A stretch of 64,000 nucleotides of DNA from Diplolepis rosae (Eukaryota; Arthropoda; Insecta; Hymenoptera; Diplolepididae). A model generated the notes under the pieces. It saw nothing but the letters and a program-made list of their open reading frames with translations. It was not told the origin of the DNA and did no database searches. The position numbers were made by a program, and so were the translations under genes. Location: contig JAPYXD010000701.1 of the NCBI GenBank assembly GCA_030998225.1, positions 11,454,501 through 11,518,500 on the forward strand, written 5' to 3'. Below are positions 45,814-57,643 of this stretch, one piece after another (position 1 is the first letter of the stretch; every line of letters starts with the position of its first letter).

Positions 45814-46150
45814 AAAATTCGAAGAAATCAAGAAGATCAGCAATTAAGATGGCAAGATCGTGGTGAGAAGCCTCTAAAAACTTCTTTGGGTCATCCATAC
45901 GTCGTCAATAACTATAGCATAGTTGCATCTCGTGGTGAGCTCGCTCGAAATAGCTTTTGTGAACCAACGACGAAGAAGAAAGCTTTTCTTTCCAATGGAA
46001 AAGTCCTGAGTGGAGAAAATAGAAGACAGTCTCCTGTTCAAGGTCGACGAGGAAGTCGAGAAACTGAGAAAGACGTCATCAGGTCCAGAAACACAAAAAA
46101 TAAACAAGATACGATTAAAAAATCTGCATCTGTTCCAGCGAATCTCAAAG
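45814..46150 (+). CDS. coding exon of the ankyrin-repeat gene (112 codons plus 1 nt)
   Basis: The acceptor AACAG ends at 45813 and the donor GTATGA starts at 46151. The frame is closed by TAA at 45808-45810 just before the acceptor and is open through the exon. It starts in phase 0 and ends with one extra base, which is completed by the exon at 52524. It encodes KIRRNQEDQQLRWQDRGEKP at the start and TIKKSASVPANLK at the end. It is rich in Lys, Arg and Ser, with RRGSRETEK-like potential phosphorylation contexts. I recognise no domain. AG at 45840 is a possible alternative acceptor. Confidence 0.75.
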
Positions 46151-46259
46151 GTATGAGTGCGTTTTGTATTAATGATAAAATATATACCATTTCTTGATAT
46201 TTTTTTAACAATAGAGAATTGATCGTTGGAAATTGATCATTTTGCACTTACTTAGAAGA

Positions 46260-46560
46260 CGTTGAAAATAGCATTTTCCCAACACGTCTAGTGAAAATTG
46301 TACTTTTAACGTCTGTTTTAAGACGGGAAAATGGCTGATTTCGCAACTGTTGCTATTTTCCCCACTCGTGGTGAAAATAGCCATTTTCTCCTCTCAAAAT
46401 AGACGGTGAAAGTTCAATTGTCACTAGATATGTTGGGAAAAATAACGTGTTTCGCTCGTGGGGAACAAGCGATTGTCAATTCGAGTGTTGCAAACTTCAC
46501 ACTCATTGGAAATTGCTCATTTTCCCCACTAGTAAAACAAATAGCTATTCTTACGCACGT
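46260..46560. repeat. repeat of ATTTTCCCCACT / GAAAATAGC words
   Basis: TAGTGAAAATTGTACTTTTAA is partly mirrored by GTGAAAGTTCAATTGTCACTA. ATTTTCCCCACTCGTGGTGAAAAT forms a local hairpin at about 46352-46376. It resembles the 61806-61945 block. No gene. Confidence 0.45.
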
Positions 46561-48351
46561 ATAAAAAAATAATTTTTCATTTGACTGATCTCTTCTCTAT
46601 TTGCCTAAACAGTTTATGAATTCATAAAACTTACAAAAGAAGTAATTTTACCCCATGAAGATTTTTTAGTAATTTTTGATGTGCTTATAATTTTAAAAAA
46701 TATTTATGATTCTCATGATATAAAATAGAAAGTGTATTGGATTAAATAATTTTGACGATAACGATAATTTTATTTTTAGTTATTTACAAGCATATTTGCA
46801 AATAGTTGATCGTGAAAAAGGGAGATTTAAGAAATAGATGTGCAACTAAAGTTATTTTTTAACATAAATAAACAAAAGCGATTAGTTTGCAATGCAATAG
46901 AACATGAAATATTACCAAAAACATATAACATACAAGAAATTGTCAAGTCCAGAAAAAAGTTCAGTTGTTACATTACCTGAAATCACAAAAGTTTTCTTTC
47001 TTATTCGCATTTCAAAAAGACGTACTTTTTTGCTCGGTAAACTTTTATGGTCTCGCGAATTGAATAAGATGAACATTTTTTGAAGCTCCACAAGTTTTTA
47101 CTTTATATTCAATCAGGTGGAAAAATATGATACAATGCACGTGATAATTTCTTCTTGGTACTTTATTTGTTCAAAAAATAAGAGTTGAACAATTTTAATC
47201 TGCAATGGATTCCAGAAAAACTAATATTACTATTCAATTCTTAAGTAAAAAAGAAGGTTGACTAATGTAAATTTCACGAATTCTGAAACATTTTAAATAC
47301 AGTAGCAGATGTTTTATTGGTGAAGGTATTGGTAGACCCAATACTAATTTTACGCCGCAAGTATTGGGTCATAATCATACATCCAAAAATTATTAAGAAT
47401 TTAGGGAAAATCAATGTATCAATGCATAATCAAGTCTATAATGAACAGTATTTCCAAAATTTAGTATTTTACTACTAAAGATTCTCATTACCATGACATT
47501 TTTTTCCCTCAATCGAAAAAATTTCCGTTTTGTTTTAGAAACTCATTCCTTTTGAAAACAATTAAATTTTAAGGATTTCATATAAATATATATGTTAAAT
47601 TTTACAATTTTTTTTAGAAAAAGCCTAAAACTTCTCAAAACTCTAAAAAAATACAAGAAAAAAAAGTGAACATTGTAGGTAATGGAGAAAAACTATTCTC
47701 TGTCAATTCATAGGACTCGGTTGAAATATCATAATTTTGTTGGATAATTTTACAATTAATTATTTTGTGAAATTTCACACCAAATTTTTTACAGTGCACA
47801 TCAATTTCAATAATTTGATAAGATATCTGAATATTTCTTTGAAGTAAAATCATTATTTTAAAATAATATATTAATTTTCAATTCTTGTGTACTTGGAAAA
47901 AAATGGGTATTCAGGATTAATATTTAGATATTCAGCTGTAATATCTAAAATATTAATCATATTATCCTTCTATATTGAAATTTAATATCTACACTGTTAA
48001 AAATTTTTATCGGAATTTTCCGAAACTCGTAACCGAAATTTTATGCAGTTATGTATAAATTCTATCATAGCTTCGTAATTTGTAGGCAGATTTTATTAAA
48101 TTTCTTTTAAAGTTTTAAAATTACAAAATCAGTTTTGTGAAAATTAACTTGAGCTTCGTGATAATAAGAAAAATTTCAAATTTAATTTTTGCGCAATTTT
48201 AAGATACGCTCAATGTTAAAAATATCATTAAATTTCATGTATATTTGAATATGAAATTTAATATCACTGTATATTATTTGTGAAACAATACACTGATGTA
48301 TAAGATTTAATATGCTGAGGTATTAAATTTAATATACCAAGATCAAGTTCT
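46561..48351. other. intron, nothing firm
   Basis: AT-rich. Loose CACGGAG-type interior words occur near 47890-47990 (GGGTATTCAGGATTAATAT). Otherwise no repeat or exon is recognised. Confidence 0.4.
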
Positions 48352-48726
48352 CACATTGTTAGAAATGTTATTAATTTTAATAGACTTTAATATGCAAGTG
48401 GTAAATTAAAATTAATAGATTCGTATATTATGAAAAATTATAATAATTAATTATCCCAGCGCAGTCGAAAGCGTCTTTTTTCCACAGAAAGATTTTCAAA
48501 TTCTTTAAATATTGAATTATAATAATATACATTCATATTAAATCTGATAACTTTTAATCATAATATATCAAAATTAATAAACATTATTAAAATATATACA
48601 CATGTGTATTTAAATTGGAAAAAATGTTTCTAGTTTTTAAGATGAGAGTATTTTAAATTTAATATACGTTACTGAAAAAAACTTCCATTACATGTCATGG
48701 AAATTTAATACAGAAATTTCTAACAG
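48352..48726. mobile_element. CACATTGTTAGAAA element carrying a SINE fragment
   Basis: It starts CACATTGTTAGAAATG and ends AGAAATTTCTAACAG. The interior matches 45018-45305, including TAATAGACTTTAATATGCAA. It is interrupted by the SINE piece at 48448-48514. Confidence 0.7.
48448..48514 (+). mobile_element. 5'-truncated SINE fragment with 12-bp target duplication
   Basis: It holds ATCCCAGCGCAGTCGAAAGC, CCACAGAAAGATTTTCAAAT and TTTAAATATTG, the 3' part of the 36281-36976 SINE. AATTATAATAAT flanks it exactly at 48436-48447 and 48515-48526. This is a clean target-primed insertion and fixes the SINE 3' end. Confidence 0.85.
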
Positions 48727-49068
48727 TACATATAATTTGATTTTACGAAATTATAAAGTTATTTTTGCAGTGAATATCGGATGTAAATAATACAGTAAAT
48801 TTTTTCCTTTTATATATTAAGTATAGATTCATTTTTAAATTATTCAATTCATGAATTCTCGTATTAACAAAAGAATTAAGTAATATTGGTAATTAAATTG
48901 ATTTGAATTATTAAGTATTTTTAATAAATTTCAAGTTAACAAGAAGTCTAGAAAAGATTCTGTTTTATCGAGACTTTGATGAATATTAAAATTCATAATT
49001 GTGTATTTTAAATTTCATGTACGCTGTATATGTAAAATACTCCATGTACTTTTATGTAAAAGTTAATA

Positions 49069-49347
49069 CACGGAGAAACTTTTTATATCAATTTTTACTA
49101 TAGTATTTTTCAATTTAGGGAAAAACGTATCACTTTGAGAATTTTTGTTAGTAAAAATACTAAACTTTGTAATAATGATATGAAACTTTAGTATGAACTA
49201 TAGTAAAATTTGATATGGACTATGCTGAAGTTTCATATCATTATTATAAAGTTTAGTATTTTTACTAACAAAAATTCTCAAAGTGATACGTTTTTCCCTA
49301 AATTGAAAAATACTATAGTAAAAATTGATATAAAAAGTTTCTCCGTG
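49069..49347. mobile_element. 279-bp near-perfect hairpin element, TA-flanked
   Basis: The ends CACGGAGAAACTTTTTATAT and ATATAAAAAGTTTCTCCGTG are exact complements, with TA on both sides. Arms of about 120 bp match almost base for base around a centre near 49208. A relative end is at 39933. Confidence 0.9.
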
Positions 49348-51205
49348 TACAAAATTTTTCAAAAGTGTTTACTCAAAAGTATTGTAAATATCTTATAAGT
49401 TTACGCTGCCTTAGCAACACAAAAATTTCATACACGGCGAATTCAAAGTTTAGAATTTTTGCTGAACTACGTTTAAATTTCGGGAAAAACGTGTCACAGT
49501 GAGAATTTTTCGCAGTATTTTTCGTGCAATTTTTAGTATTCGGACTGCGAAAAATTTCCAGTCCTCTAGGAATAATTACCATTGCACCTCAATTTTCCCT
49601 GAATTCCTATTATTTTTTGCAATTATCATTATGAAATAAAACATATATTCACTGTAAGAAAAAGGAATAATTTAACGTTTTGGCTAACTAAAGTATTGAA
49701 TATTCTGATCCCTGTATCTGGAAATTCTGAAACTTGTAACAGGAATAATTTGACGTTTTGGGTAACTGAAGTTTTATGCATTTATATGTAACCGAACATT
49801 TTGTTACAGTTTCATAATTTTATGATAAATTTTATGAAAATTCTGTTACAGTTTGGTAGTTTTAAGATACATTTTATAAAAATTCAGATGAGTTTCTTAA
49901 TATTAAGAAAAATGTTAGAAAATCCAGATCATTTTTAGCAATTTTAAGATACTTCTACTCAAAACATCATAAATACTGTCAAATTTTACGTTACACGTGA
50001 TTATGCAACTGAAAATTCAGTTTGAGATGCAATAAATGAAAAGCAGGTGTAAATTAAAATGCAATTAAGATTTTTATAGGGTTCCATTGTTTTGGCTTTC
50101 ATTTAAATATTTGATGAAATTGTTCAAATGAGACAATTTTCCTAAGGTGTGATTTTAACCAATTTTCTCGATTTTCTGGATAAATATCAGGAATGTAAAT
50201 CATTAATAGCAACCATTAATATCAGTTGAAATGAAGGATAGGAAGCCCAACGTTAGACATTATTTAGAAAAATGGTTGTTTAGCAATAGGAAAAAAGTTT
50301 AGTTAAAAATAAGTCACTTTTACATGTTCATGTTAATAATAATACTGGAACCTTTAAATATACAATTAAATATGTTTTCCCAAAACCTGTTTCCTCGAAG
50401 GGAAACTACCTTAAAAAATTAAATCATTGCTACATTAAAAATTGAAGAAGTAAAAAGACTGAATATTTCAAATGGAATTTTCACAAAAATTCTTTAAAAA
50501 TTTTAAATGCTATTTTTTCATGAAAATTTACATCACTATATGATCTTTTGAGATTTTATCTCAAAGCCATGGATCAACCGGAACAGTGACCAAATTCCTT
50601 TAAAAGTCACTGCAAAATAACTTTTTATAATTAAAAAATATCTCTTTGAAAATTTATAAAATGCAAGAGAAGACAGTAAAAGACGTCTGTCAATTCCGTT
50701 GAATTGAAAATTTTGCAAAAGGTTACACAATTAATCGCAATTGGAAAATGTCTTTCAGTTATATTTTCTCTGAAAGAATTATTTTCAAAATGTTCAACAA
50801 AAGCAAATTAATAGACTTCTTTACCGTCTTTTACACTGAAAAAAATACTTGTCAAAAATTACCAAACTATTTAGAAACGCATGATGAATTCTGAAGCTAC
50901 GTACTTTTTTCTAATAATTCAATTTATTTTACCATCTAGATGGGAATTTTTATCAGTAATTTAACGTATTCTATAATAGAAATCCTAACAAATGTTGAAT
51001 TTTTCGCAATTTTAAAATACATTTACTCAATAACATCATAAATATCGTCAAATTTTACGTTACCTTTTCAACATAAAAATTTTGTAAATTTTCGAAAATT
51101 TCTAACAGTGTTGCTATAAAAACTTTCTTCCTATAGAATTCAGAAAATGTGTAATAGTGTAAGTTTAGAAAAGCTTAATATATAAAATGTTACTATCTAG
51201 TAATA
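49348..51205. other. intron with element remnants
   Basis: About 49428-49575 is a worn relative of the 49069 hairpin (ACACGGCGAATTCAAAGT). About 49690-50030 is an inverted, partial copy of the 11329-11817 element. About 50990-51110 is another fragment ending TTTCTAACAGTG. No exon is recognised. Confidence 0.45.
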
Positions 51206-51953
51206 CACTACCGGTCAAAAGTTTAAGTTCACCTGCTGTTTCAGTCATTGTCGAAGTGTCTTAATTTTCGTAAAAATAAATTAACATTTTTTTCGATAAT
51301 AACATGAATGTTGATACAATTTTGCATCTAATCATCCCAAACTGAAGGCAAAGTGTTAATTTTACAAAAATATATTTCAAAAAACGTAAAATTTCGATCT
51401 TTTTGGAAAATGTTAATAACTCTAAAAAAACTAACATTTTAAAAAGATTTTGGTCCCGTTTTAAAGGTAAGTCTTCATCGTAATTTACCAACTAATGAAG
51501 ATCAAAAAATCAATATTCCTAAATTATATTAAAATATGATATACATTGAATTATAAAAAATTCTTATAAGAAGCAACACATGTTTTAAATTTTACAAATA
51601 TATTTGTAACATTTTTGACCCCAGGGTAAACTCTAGGAAAAAGTTATAAAAATATCTTCAACAATTTTCAAATTACTATGAAAACTTCTTTTTAAAACGA
51701 GAGCAAAAACTTTTTAAAATGTTAATTATTTTTAGAGTTATTAACATTTTCCAAAAAGATCAAAATTTGACCTTTCTTGTAATATATTCTAATAAAATTA
51801 ATATTTTGCCTTGAATTTGGCATCATTAGAGAAAAAAATGGATTAACATTCATGCCATCATCGAAAAAAAATGTTTAATTTGTTTTTATTAAAATTGAGA
51901 AACTTCGGCAATGGCTTAAACAACAGGTGAACTTAAACTTTTGACCGGTAGTC
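51206..51953. mobile_element. Tc1-like long inverted-repeat element, 748 bp, TA-flanked
   Basis: CACTACCGGTCAAAAGTTTA is mirrored by TAAACTTTTGACCGGTAGT, flanked by TA. Arms of about 370 bp with many small differences. Matches 37120-37804. No transposase, so it depended on another element. Confidence 0.88.
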
Positions 51954-51963
51954 TATTTATCTA

Positions 51964-52312
51964 CACGGAGAATAAAAAACTGTTGAATCAACAGATGTCA
52001 TCTGCTGGAATAGGGACAGCAGATTTTTTTTGTAATATTTACAGATTTTTCTGTTGGATTCACAGATTATTTGTAAACTCAACAGATGAACCTGTAAAAT
52101 CTACAGACATGTCTGTTAGAATTACGGATTTCTCTTTTTTCTTGAAATCCGCAATTCTAACAGACATGTCTGTAGATTTTACAGGTTCATCTGTTGAGTT
52201 TACAAATAATCTGTGAATCCAACAGAAAAATCTGTAAATATTACAAAAAAAATCTGCTGTCCCTATTCCAGCAGATGACATCTGTTGATTCAACAGTTTT
52301 TTTTTCTCCGTG
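51964..52312. mobile_element. 349-bp near-perfect hairpin element, TA-flanked
   Basis: The ends are CACGGAGAATAAAAAACTGT and, from the other side, CACGGAGAAAAAAAAACTGT. Arms of about 165 bp built of CAACAGATG and ACAGACATGTCTGT words match almost completely around a short loop near 52138. TA lies on both sides. Mirror open frames on the two strands are shadows. Confidence 0.92.
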
Positions 52313-52523
52313 TATAGTATATGTTAATTTCCAAAGATTGTGCTGATAATACTGATCCGTTTGATATCTGTTTTGCAATAACTTTTTTTCTCTGTGTTAT
52401 AAGCACAGAGAATTGTGAGTGCATAACCCTTCCCCCAGTGCCGCGTATATTTAGGATCGTAACCTAGAGTAGGTATGCAAATTAAGCCTAGCATCCTCTC
52501 CCATGTCTCTCATTCTTTCACAG

Positions 52524-52934
52524 GCCTCTCCGGGCGAGAGAAGCTTCCGTGTCGAGTTCCTGAAGAGGGCATCATCAAAAGGTCCTCTTCCTTCCTAGCA
52601 AATCTCACTTCTGGAAAATCTTCCTCTAACCGGAAGTACGCTACTGAACTGCAGAACGGCGCGACTCTGCAGTCCGCGAAAGTGCAGAACTCCACTGGAT
52701 TTCGAGAAGACGAGAAACATCTATCCTCGGCCTTAAAACGATATTCATTTTCCCTTCCCACTCGTAGAAATAGTCCCAGTACTAGAAGCCTCTCCAAGGA
52801 GTTGATCAAGACTTCCGGTTCTACGAAGAAATCTGTTTCCTTCAGGTCAGACACTGCTTTTGAAGAAAAGAAGAGCAACTACCAGAGGACGGCCATTCAC
52901 GAAGCCAAAGTTTACAAAAAAGGAGTTCTGCAAG
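52524..52934 (+). CDS. coding exon of the ankyrin-repeat gene (137 codons)
   Basis: The acceptor CACAG ends at 52523 and the donor GTGAGT starts at 52935. The two leading bases complete the codon left by the 45814 exon (Gly), and one base is left over for the 59563 exon. It encodes GLSGREKLPCRVPEEGIIKR, a Ser/Lys/Arg-rich middle (RYSFSLPTRRNSPSTRSLSK, TKKSVSFRSDTAFEEKKS) and AIHEAKVYKKGVLQ. RRNS and KRSSS are typical basophilic kinase contexts. No folded domain is recognised; probably a disordered regulatory region. GC content is far above the flanks. The antisense open frame at 52510-52878 is a shadow. Confidence 0.82.
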
Positions 52935-53277
52935 GTGAGTTGATGAAAACTTTTAAATAACTTTTATCCAAGTTCGGTCTTATGGTGATCGATACTCAAC
53001 TTCGAGTTTTATCTGCCTCGGGTATCCAAGTTTAGTGAACTCTTTTGAGATAAATAAAAGTGACTGTCGACTCGAAAGTTGGGGAATAGTTTCTGTTGTT
53101 GGTTTAATTGTGATTAGTTTTCTTAACGCATTCTATATTTACTTTTCTAGATGTAACAGAATTTCATTTTTTATTAGGATTCGGGATATATTATTTATTT
53201 ATTGACTCGTGCAGGAGTTTAGATCTGGACCTAACGTGACGCTCGATAGTTTTCCTTTTTTGATTTAAGGCTCTTAA

Positions 53278-53808
53278 GGTAGTTTTCATCCACGACATTT
53301 TATTTTGACCCAACTTTTTTTCTTATTGCTTCTTACCAAATTTTAAAAAATTATGCGATTCTAATAAATCATGAATCATTTTTTCAGAAAAAAGATTTCC
53401 CACAACTTCACCGTTTCTGATTTTCAAAAATAAATTCTTTAATGACTGAAACCATTAAAAAAACATTTTCCTAAACGAAATTTTTATAAACAAATTGCTG
53501 AATTTGATAATAGTTTAATCATTTTCAAAAATTGAAAATGAGTAAGTTGTAGGGAATCTTCTTCTTGAAAAAGTGATTTTTAATTTATTAAAATCGCATA
53601 TTTTTTTAAAATTTGGTAAGAAGCGATAAGAAAAAAAGTTGGGGCAAAAATAAAATTTATTAATAAAATTATTTTTCTGTATTTCACATTTTTTTCATGG
53701 AAATTAATCTTTTCTCTTCCAAAATAGCCCTTCAATAATAATATTGCTATTCTTGAAAGCAAAATTATCTTTTTTTTCCTGAGGTCTAATTTTTGTAGAT
53801 CAACTACC
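53278..53808. mobile_element. TTAA-flanked inverted-repeat element, 531 bp
   Basis: TTAA at 53274-53277 and 53809-53812. The left end GGTAGTTTTCATCCACGA is answered by GGTAGTTGATCTACAAAAAT from the other side. The interior has ATTTTACCAAATTTTA-like arms shared with 31487-33445. Confidence 0.8.
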
Positions 53809-53812
53809 TTAA

Positions 53813-54658
53813 GGAAGTACGTCCGCGATAATTAGACCTCAGGTAAAAATAAATAATTTTGCTATCAAGAATAGCAATATTATTATTGAAGGGATCATTT
53901 GAAAGAAAAGAGATTATTTTCCAAGGAAAAAATTTGAAACAAAAAATAATGCATTTGACAAATTTTATTTTGAGTTGGTTTCATTTATACACCAAATTTT
54001 TTTTACAGAAAGTGTTTTTTACAGTTTACATAAAGATTGCTTTTAATTAGAAACCAAAATCGAAAAATATCTTCCAAATTTTGGTTCCCGACTAAACTAA
54101 ATCTTTGTATTTTCTGTAGAAAAAATTGTGTGTGTAAATGAAACTGACTCTTTATTTATACCCGAACTTTTTTCTCATCGCTTTATACCAAATTTTAGGA
54201 ATTGATGCGATTCTAATAAATGACAAATCATTTTTTCAGGAAAAAGAATCTTCACAACTTTGCCTTTCCCAATTTTCGGAAATAAATTTTTTAATGGCTG
54301 AAACCATTAAGAAACAATTTTCCAAAACAAAATTCTTATAAACGAATTGCTGAATTTGGTCATAATTTATTCATTTCAGAAAATTGCAAACGGTTAAGAT
54401 ACAGAGAGTCTTTTTCCTGAAAAAATGATCCGTGATTTATTAGAATCACATCATTTTTTTAAATTTGGTATGAACCGATAAGAAAAAAAATTCACGTGAA
54501 AATAAAATTTATTAAATGCATTATTTTTATGTTTCAAATTTTTTTCTTGGAAAATAATCTCTTTTCTTTAAAATGAACTTTTCAATAATAATATTACTAT
54601 TCTTGATAGCAAAATTATGTATTTTTATCTAAGGTCTAATTTTCGCGGACGAACTACT
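53813..54658. mobile_element. TTAA-flanked inverted-repeat element, 846 bp, abutting the previous one
   Basis: It shares the TTAA at 53809-53812 with its neighbour and ends at TTAA 54659-54662. The ends are GGAAGTACGTCCGCGATAAT and, from the other side, AGTAGTTCGTCCGCGAAAAT. It contains AATTCTTATAAACGAATTGC uninterrupted, the empty site for the 31841-32969 insertion. Confidence 0.82.
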
Positions 54659-54714
54659 TTAAAAGAGGAATTGGGAAGGGCCTGACCAGTTCAGAGTAAA
54701 AAATGGTCAGTAAT

Positions 54715-55597
54715 TTTTTCAAGAAGCACATTATTCATAATATCTGAATAATACCAATTCTAGTATTTGATGCAAAATATAAATTAGTAAATCATTTCTA
54801 GTTACAATCAAGTTATTCTATCTCAGATAAAAGTTTTGAAAAAAGCCTTCTTAAAAGTATATTCTCTTTGACTTATGTTATTCTTTGTATATTATTGAGA
54901 TGCAATAAATTGAATCTAGCTCCAGATTTTTATTTTTTTCAAATTAGGAAAAGTTTTTAGAGCTTTATAAGGGCCCATTTTTTAATGGACTATCCGTTTT
55001 TTATGAATTGGATATTTAGTGGAACATAATACAAAACTTTCACACTATTAACTTGACAGATTCTCACAAAATGCTTGCAAATTTGTGCACTTATACGCAG
55101 ATGTGAATGAAAATCGAGTTACTAGTAATTGAAAATCAGTTACAGAAGCACATAAATTTAAATTTCTTCATAAAAATATTTTTCCACCTTTTAACAAAAT
55201 TTAAATAACATTATATCTTGAACTTGTTTCACAAAAGATATTATACGTTGATTGAATATCATATTATGAAATTTATCGAAACTTCTAAAAACATAAAAAA
55301 ATGTTTTGAATATACACAGGAAATATACATTTTATTTACATCTTATTTCTGCAAATATTACCATTTTCATCACACTATTTATCACTTCGTTCCATTTTTC
55401 GATAAACGAATAGTAAAATTAGCAAAAATAATGTATTATTTTGTCCATAGAGATCGAGCTCGCTATTAAAAATGACAGTTTTTGCTATTTTCTTCTTTCT
55501 GTGTATTTTGTTAAATGCACACTCGTAACAAAGTTTTGTTCATTGAACAAAATAGTTTTGCTGAATTCATAAAATATTTTATTGATCACCAAATTTT
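54715..55597. mobile_element. uninterrupted copy of the 1.1-kb element
   Basis: Direct, nearly identical match to 31841-32969, from AAGCACATTATTCATAATAT to TATTTTATTGATCAC, but lacking the 240-bp hairpin. No long coding frame. Confidence 0.82.
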
Positions 55598-55779
55598 TTG
55601 ACTAAATCTAACAAATATTTGATAATTATTGAATATGACTAAAATATTTAGCTGAATCAACCAAATTCTTCGATTAATCTAACCATATTTTATTAACCAC
55701 GGATTTTGTTAAGATAATGAAATCATTTTATTAAATCAATGAAATATTTTTTTAGAGCAAACAAATATTTGGCTAAACG

Positions 55780-57240
55780 CATAACAAAAAATCTGCCCGC
55801 TTCGCGGGCACATTCTCATCGCGCGCTTCGCTCGCAAGTTTGAGCGCGCCTAGGGCGCGCGATTCGATCGTCGCGCTTCGCGCTCCGTAATACTCGATCG
55901 TCGCGCTGCGCGCTCCGGAATTTTTGAACGTCGCGCTTCGCGCTCCGTTCTTTCTGGACTTCGCGCTTCGCGCTCGGTCTTGTGCTCTCCGCATACATTT
56001 AAGTTTATTTCTTATAATTTGATACTGAAGCTCAAACTAATTTTATAATTATGTTACAGATGATGTAAATTACACATTTTCTCAAGGTCACTCTATTTCT
56101 TTTTGAATTTAAGTGAAACAGGAAATTCAATTTACTTAAGGCTCTATCAGCCTTAAGGAACACATTCTCATCATGACGCTCGCGCTTCGCACTCGATTTT
56201 CTGTATACATTTCAGTATAACTTTTTAATAAATTACATGATTAAAAGAATTTACTTTCTTCCACATATCTAAAAAGGAAAAACAATCGTAGACTTTATTT
56301 AAGGAAACGATTTTGTAGAACAACGCTTATTTCGTATCTCACATATTTTGGTGAAAAAAATCGAATTTTTTCAATATTAAAAATCAAAACATAAAATATA
56401 CATCCTGTCCCGAAATTTCTTTATCAGAATTTGTAGACCTCATTTAGGCAAACAATTTTCCATCTAAATGTTTTTTTTGTATCTCACATATTTTGTCTAA
56501 AAAATGGAATTTTTTCATTTTAATCGTATTTTTTGGAATTGAAACGAAAAATATATGTTTTATCAGAAACTGTGTCAGATAAAACTTGTAGATCTTTTTG
56601 AAACTAACAACTTTGTATTCTTACGTTTTTTTTCTTATTTTACATATTATTGTTAAAAAATTGAATTTTGGATTTTCAATAGTTTTTTTTCTAAATAAAA
56701 AGAAAAATATGCATCTTATGAAAAAATGTTCCAATTCAAATTTGTAGGTCTTTATTTATTCAATAATATTGTGTCATAACGTTTTTTCGTATCTCGTATA
56801 ATTTAACTGGAAAATGGAATTTTGATATTGACTTTTTTCGAATTTGAATATGCTGTAACATTTCTAATTTTGATTTAATCAAAAAATGTTATTAGGATAA
56901 TTTGTAGAGATTTATGAGCAATATCAAAAACCAGGATTGGAATTTTTGATTTTTTCAAAAAATTATTTTCAAAAACACAAAAGTAGTGCTCCATCCCTCA
57001 ATTTTGATTAGATGTGGCTGGTTAACGAACTTGTCCTTACTTTTTCGGCTCCGATAAAGTGTACCAAAGCTCAATTCAATCTGATAATTCTATCGAGAGT
57101 TATGCCGCACACGACCTACTACAGACAGACAGACAGACAGACACTTTCGTAAAAACCATTTTTTCTGACTCAGGGGGTCTCAAAACGTAATGATTTGATG
57201 AAAATTTCGAAAGTCATTTTTCACATAAAACCAATACCTT
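55780..57240 (-). repeat. dispersed repeat R, inverted copy
   Basis: Read on the minus strand it runs from CAGACAGACAGACAGAC (57122-57142) and GAAAAAGTAAGGACAAGTTC (near 57040) through the AT-rich blocks to the GCGCGAAGCGCG array at 55797-55985. It is the most complete copy of the palindromic end. Fragments of R also lie at about 61985-62040 and 62330-62520. Confidence 0.82.
55860..55985 (-). repeat. tandem GC-rich hairpin array
   Basis: Four units of about 30 bp, each with CGCGCTTCGCGCTC (one CGCGCTGCGCGCTC), spaced by AT-containing linkers. Each core is a perfect or near-perfect inverted repeat. On the minus strand a frame repeats GARSAT and SAKRD peptides. This is an echo of the DNA repeat; a real protein is not supported. 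Confidence 0.8.
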
Positions 57241-57643
57241 CTCATCCATGATGAGAATATAAAAATACTATCGTTAAACCAACAATTATTCAATGAAATC
57301 TTTTTTTGAGTGGATTAGCAAATTTTAGCAAAATTTCCATCACGTGTTTCTTATAATTAAATGAGATTTTGATAACAGTACATTATTTTCGAGTAAACTC
57401 AAACAATCCGCAACATTTATGGTATCCGAGGATGCAACGTGCAAAATAGCTTGAATAATGTACTTTATAATAGAAGCACGTTTACGTGTCGGTGTTTGTG
57501 GATTAAAATTTCCTATCTCATGAACTAAATATTTGGAACCTCGCAATGATCTTGACATTTCTATTTTTCTATTATCATTTCATTTCTATATATCAAAATT
57601 TAATTTGCTTTAGGAACATAAATAATACAAAGAGAAGAAGCGA

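Noticed and set aside
51941..52293. Paired 77-91 codon frames on opposite strands
   Set aside because: Same cause: a near-perfect hairpin reads the same on both strands.
52510..52878. 122-codon antisense frame
   Set aside because: It is the shadow of the coding exon at 52524-52934, which has splice sites and matching phase.
55797..55985. Bacterial contamination or a CRISPR array suggested by the GC-rich tandem repeats
   Set aside because: Units are imperfect, spacers are not distinct, and the same block occurs in several eukaryotic repeat copies in the window.
55773..55998. Arg/Ala/Ser-rich frames on the minus strand
   Set aside because: The peptide periodicity follows the tandem GC-rich DNA array; no start or flanking exons support a protein.
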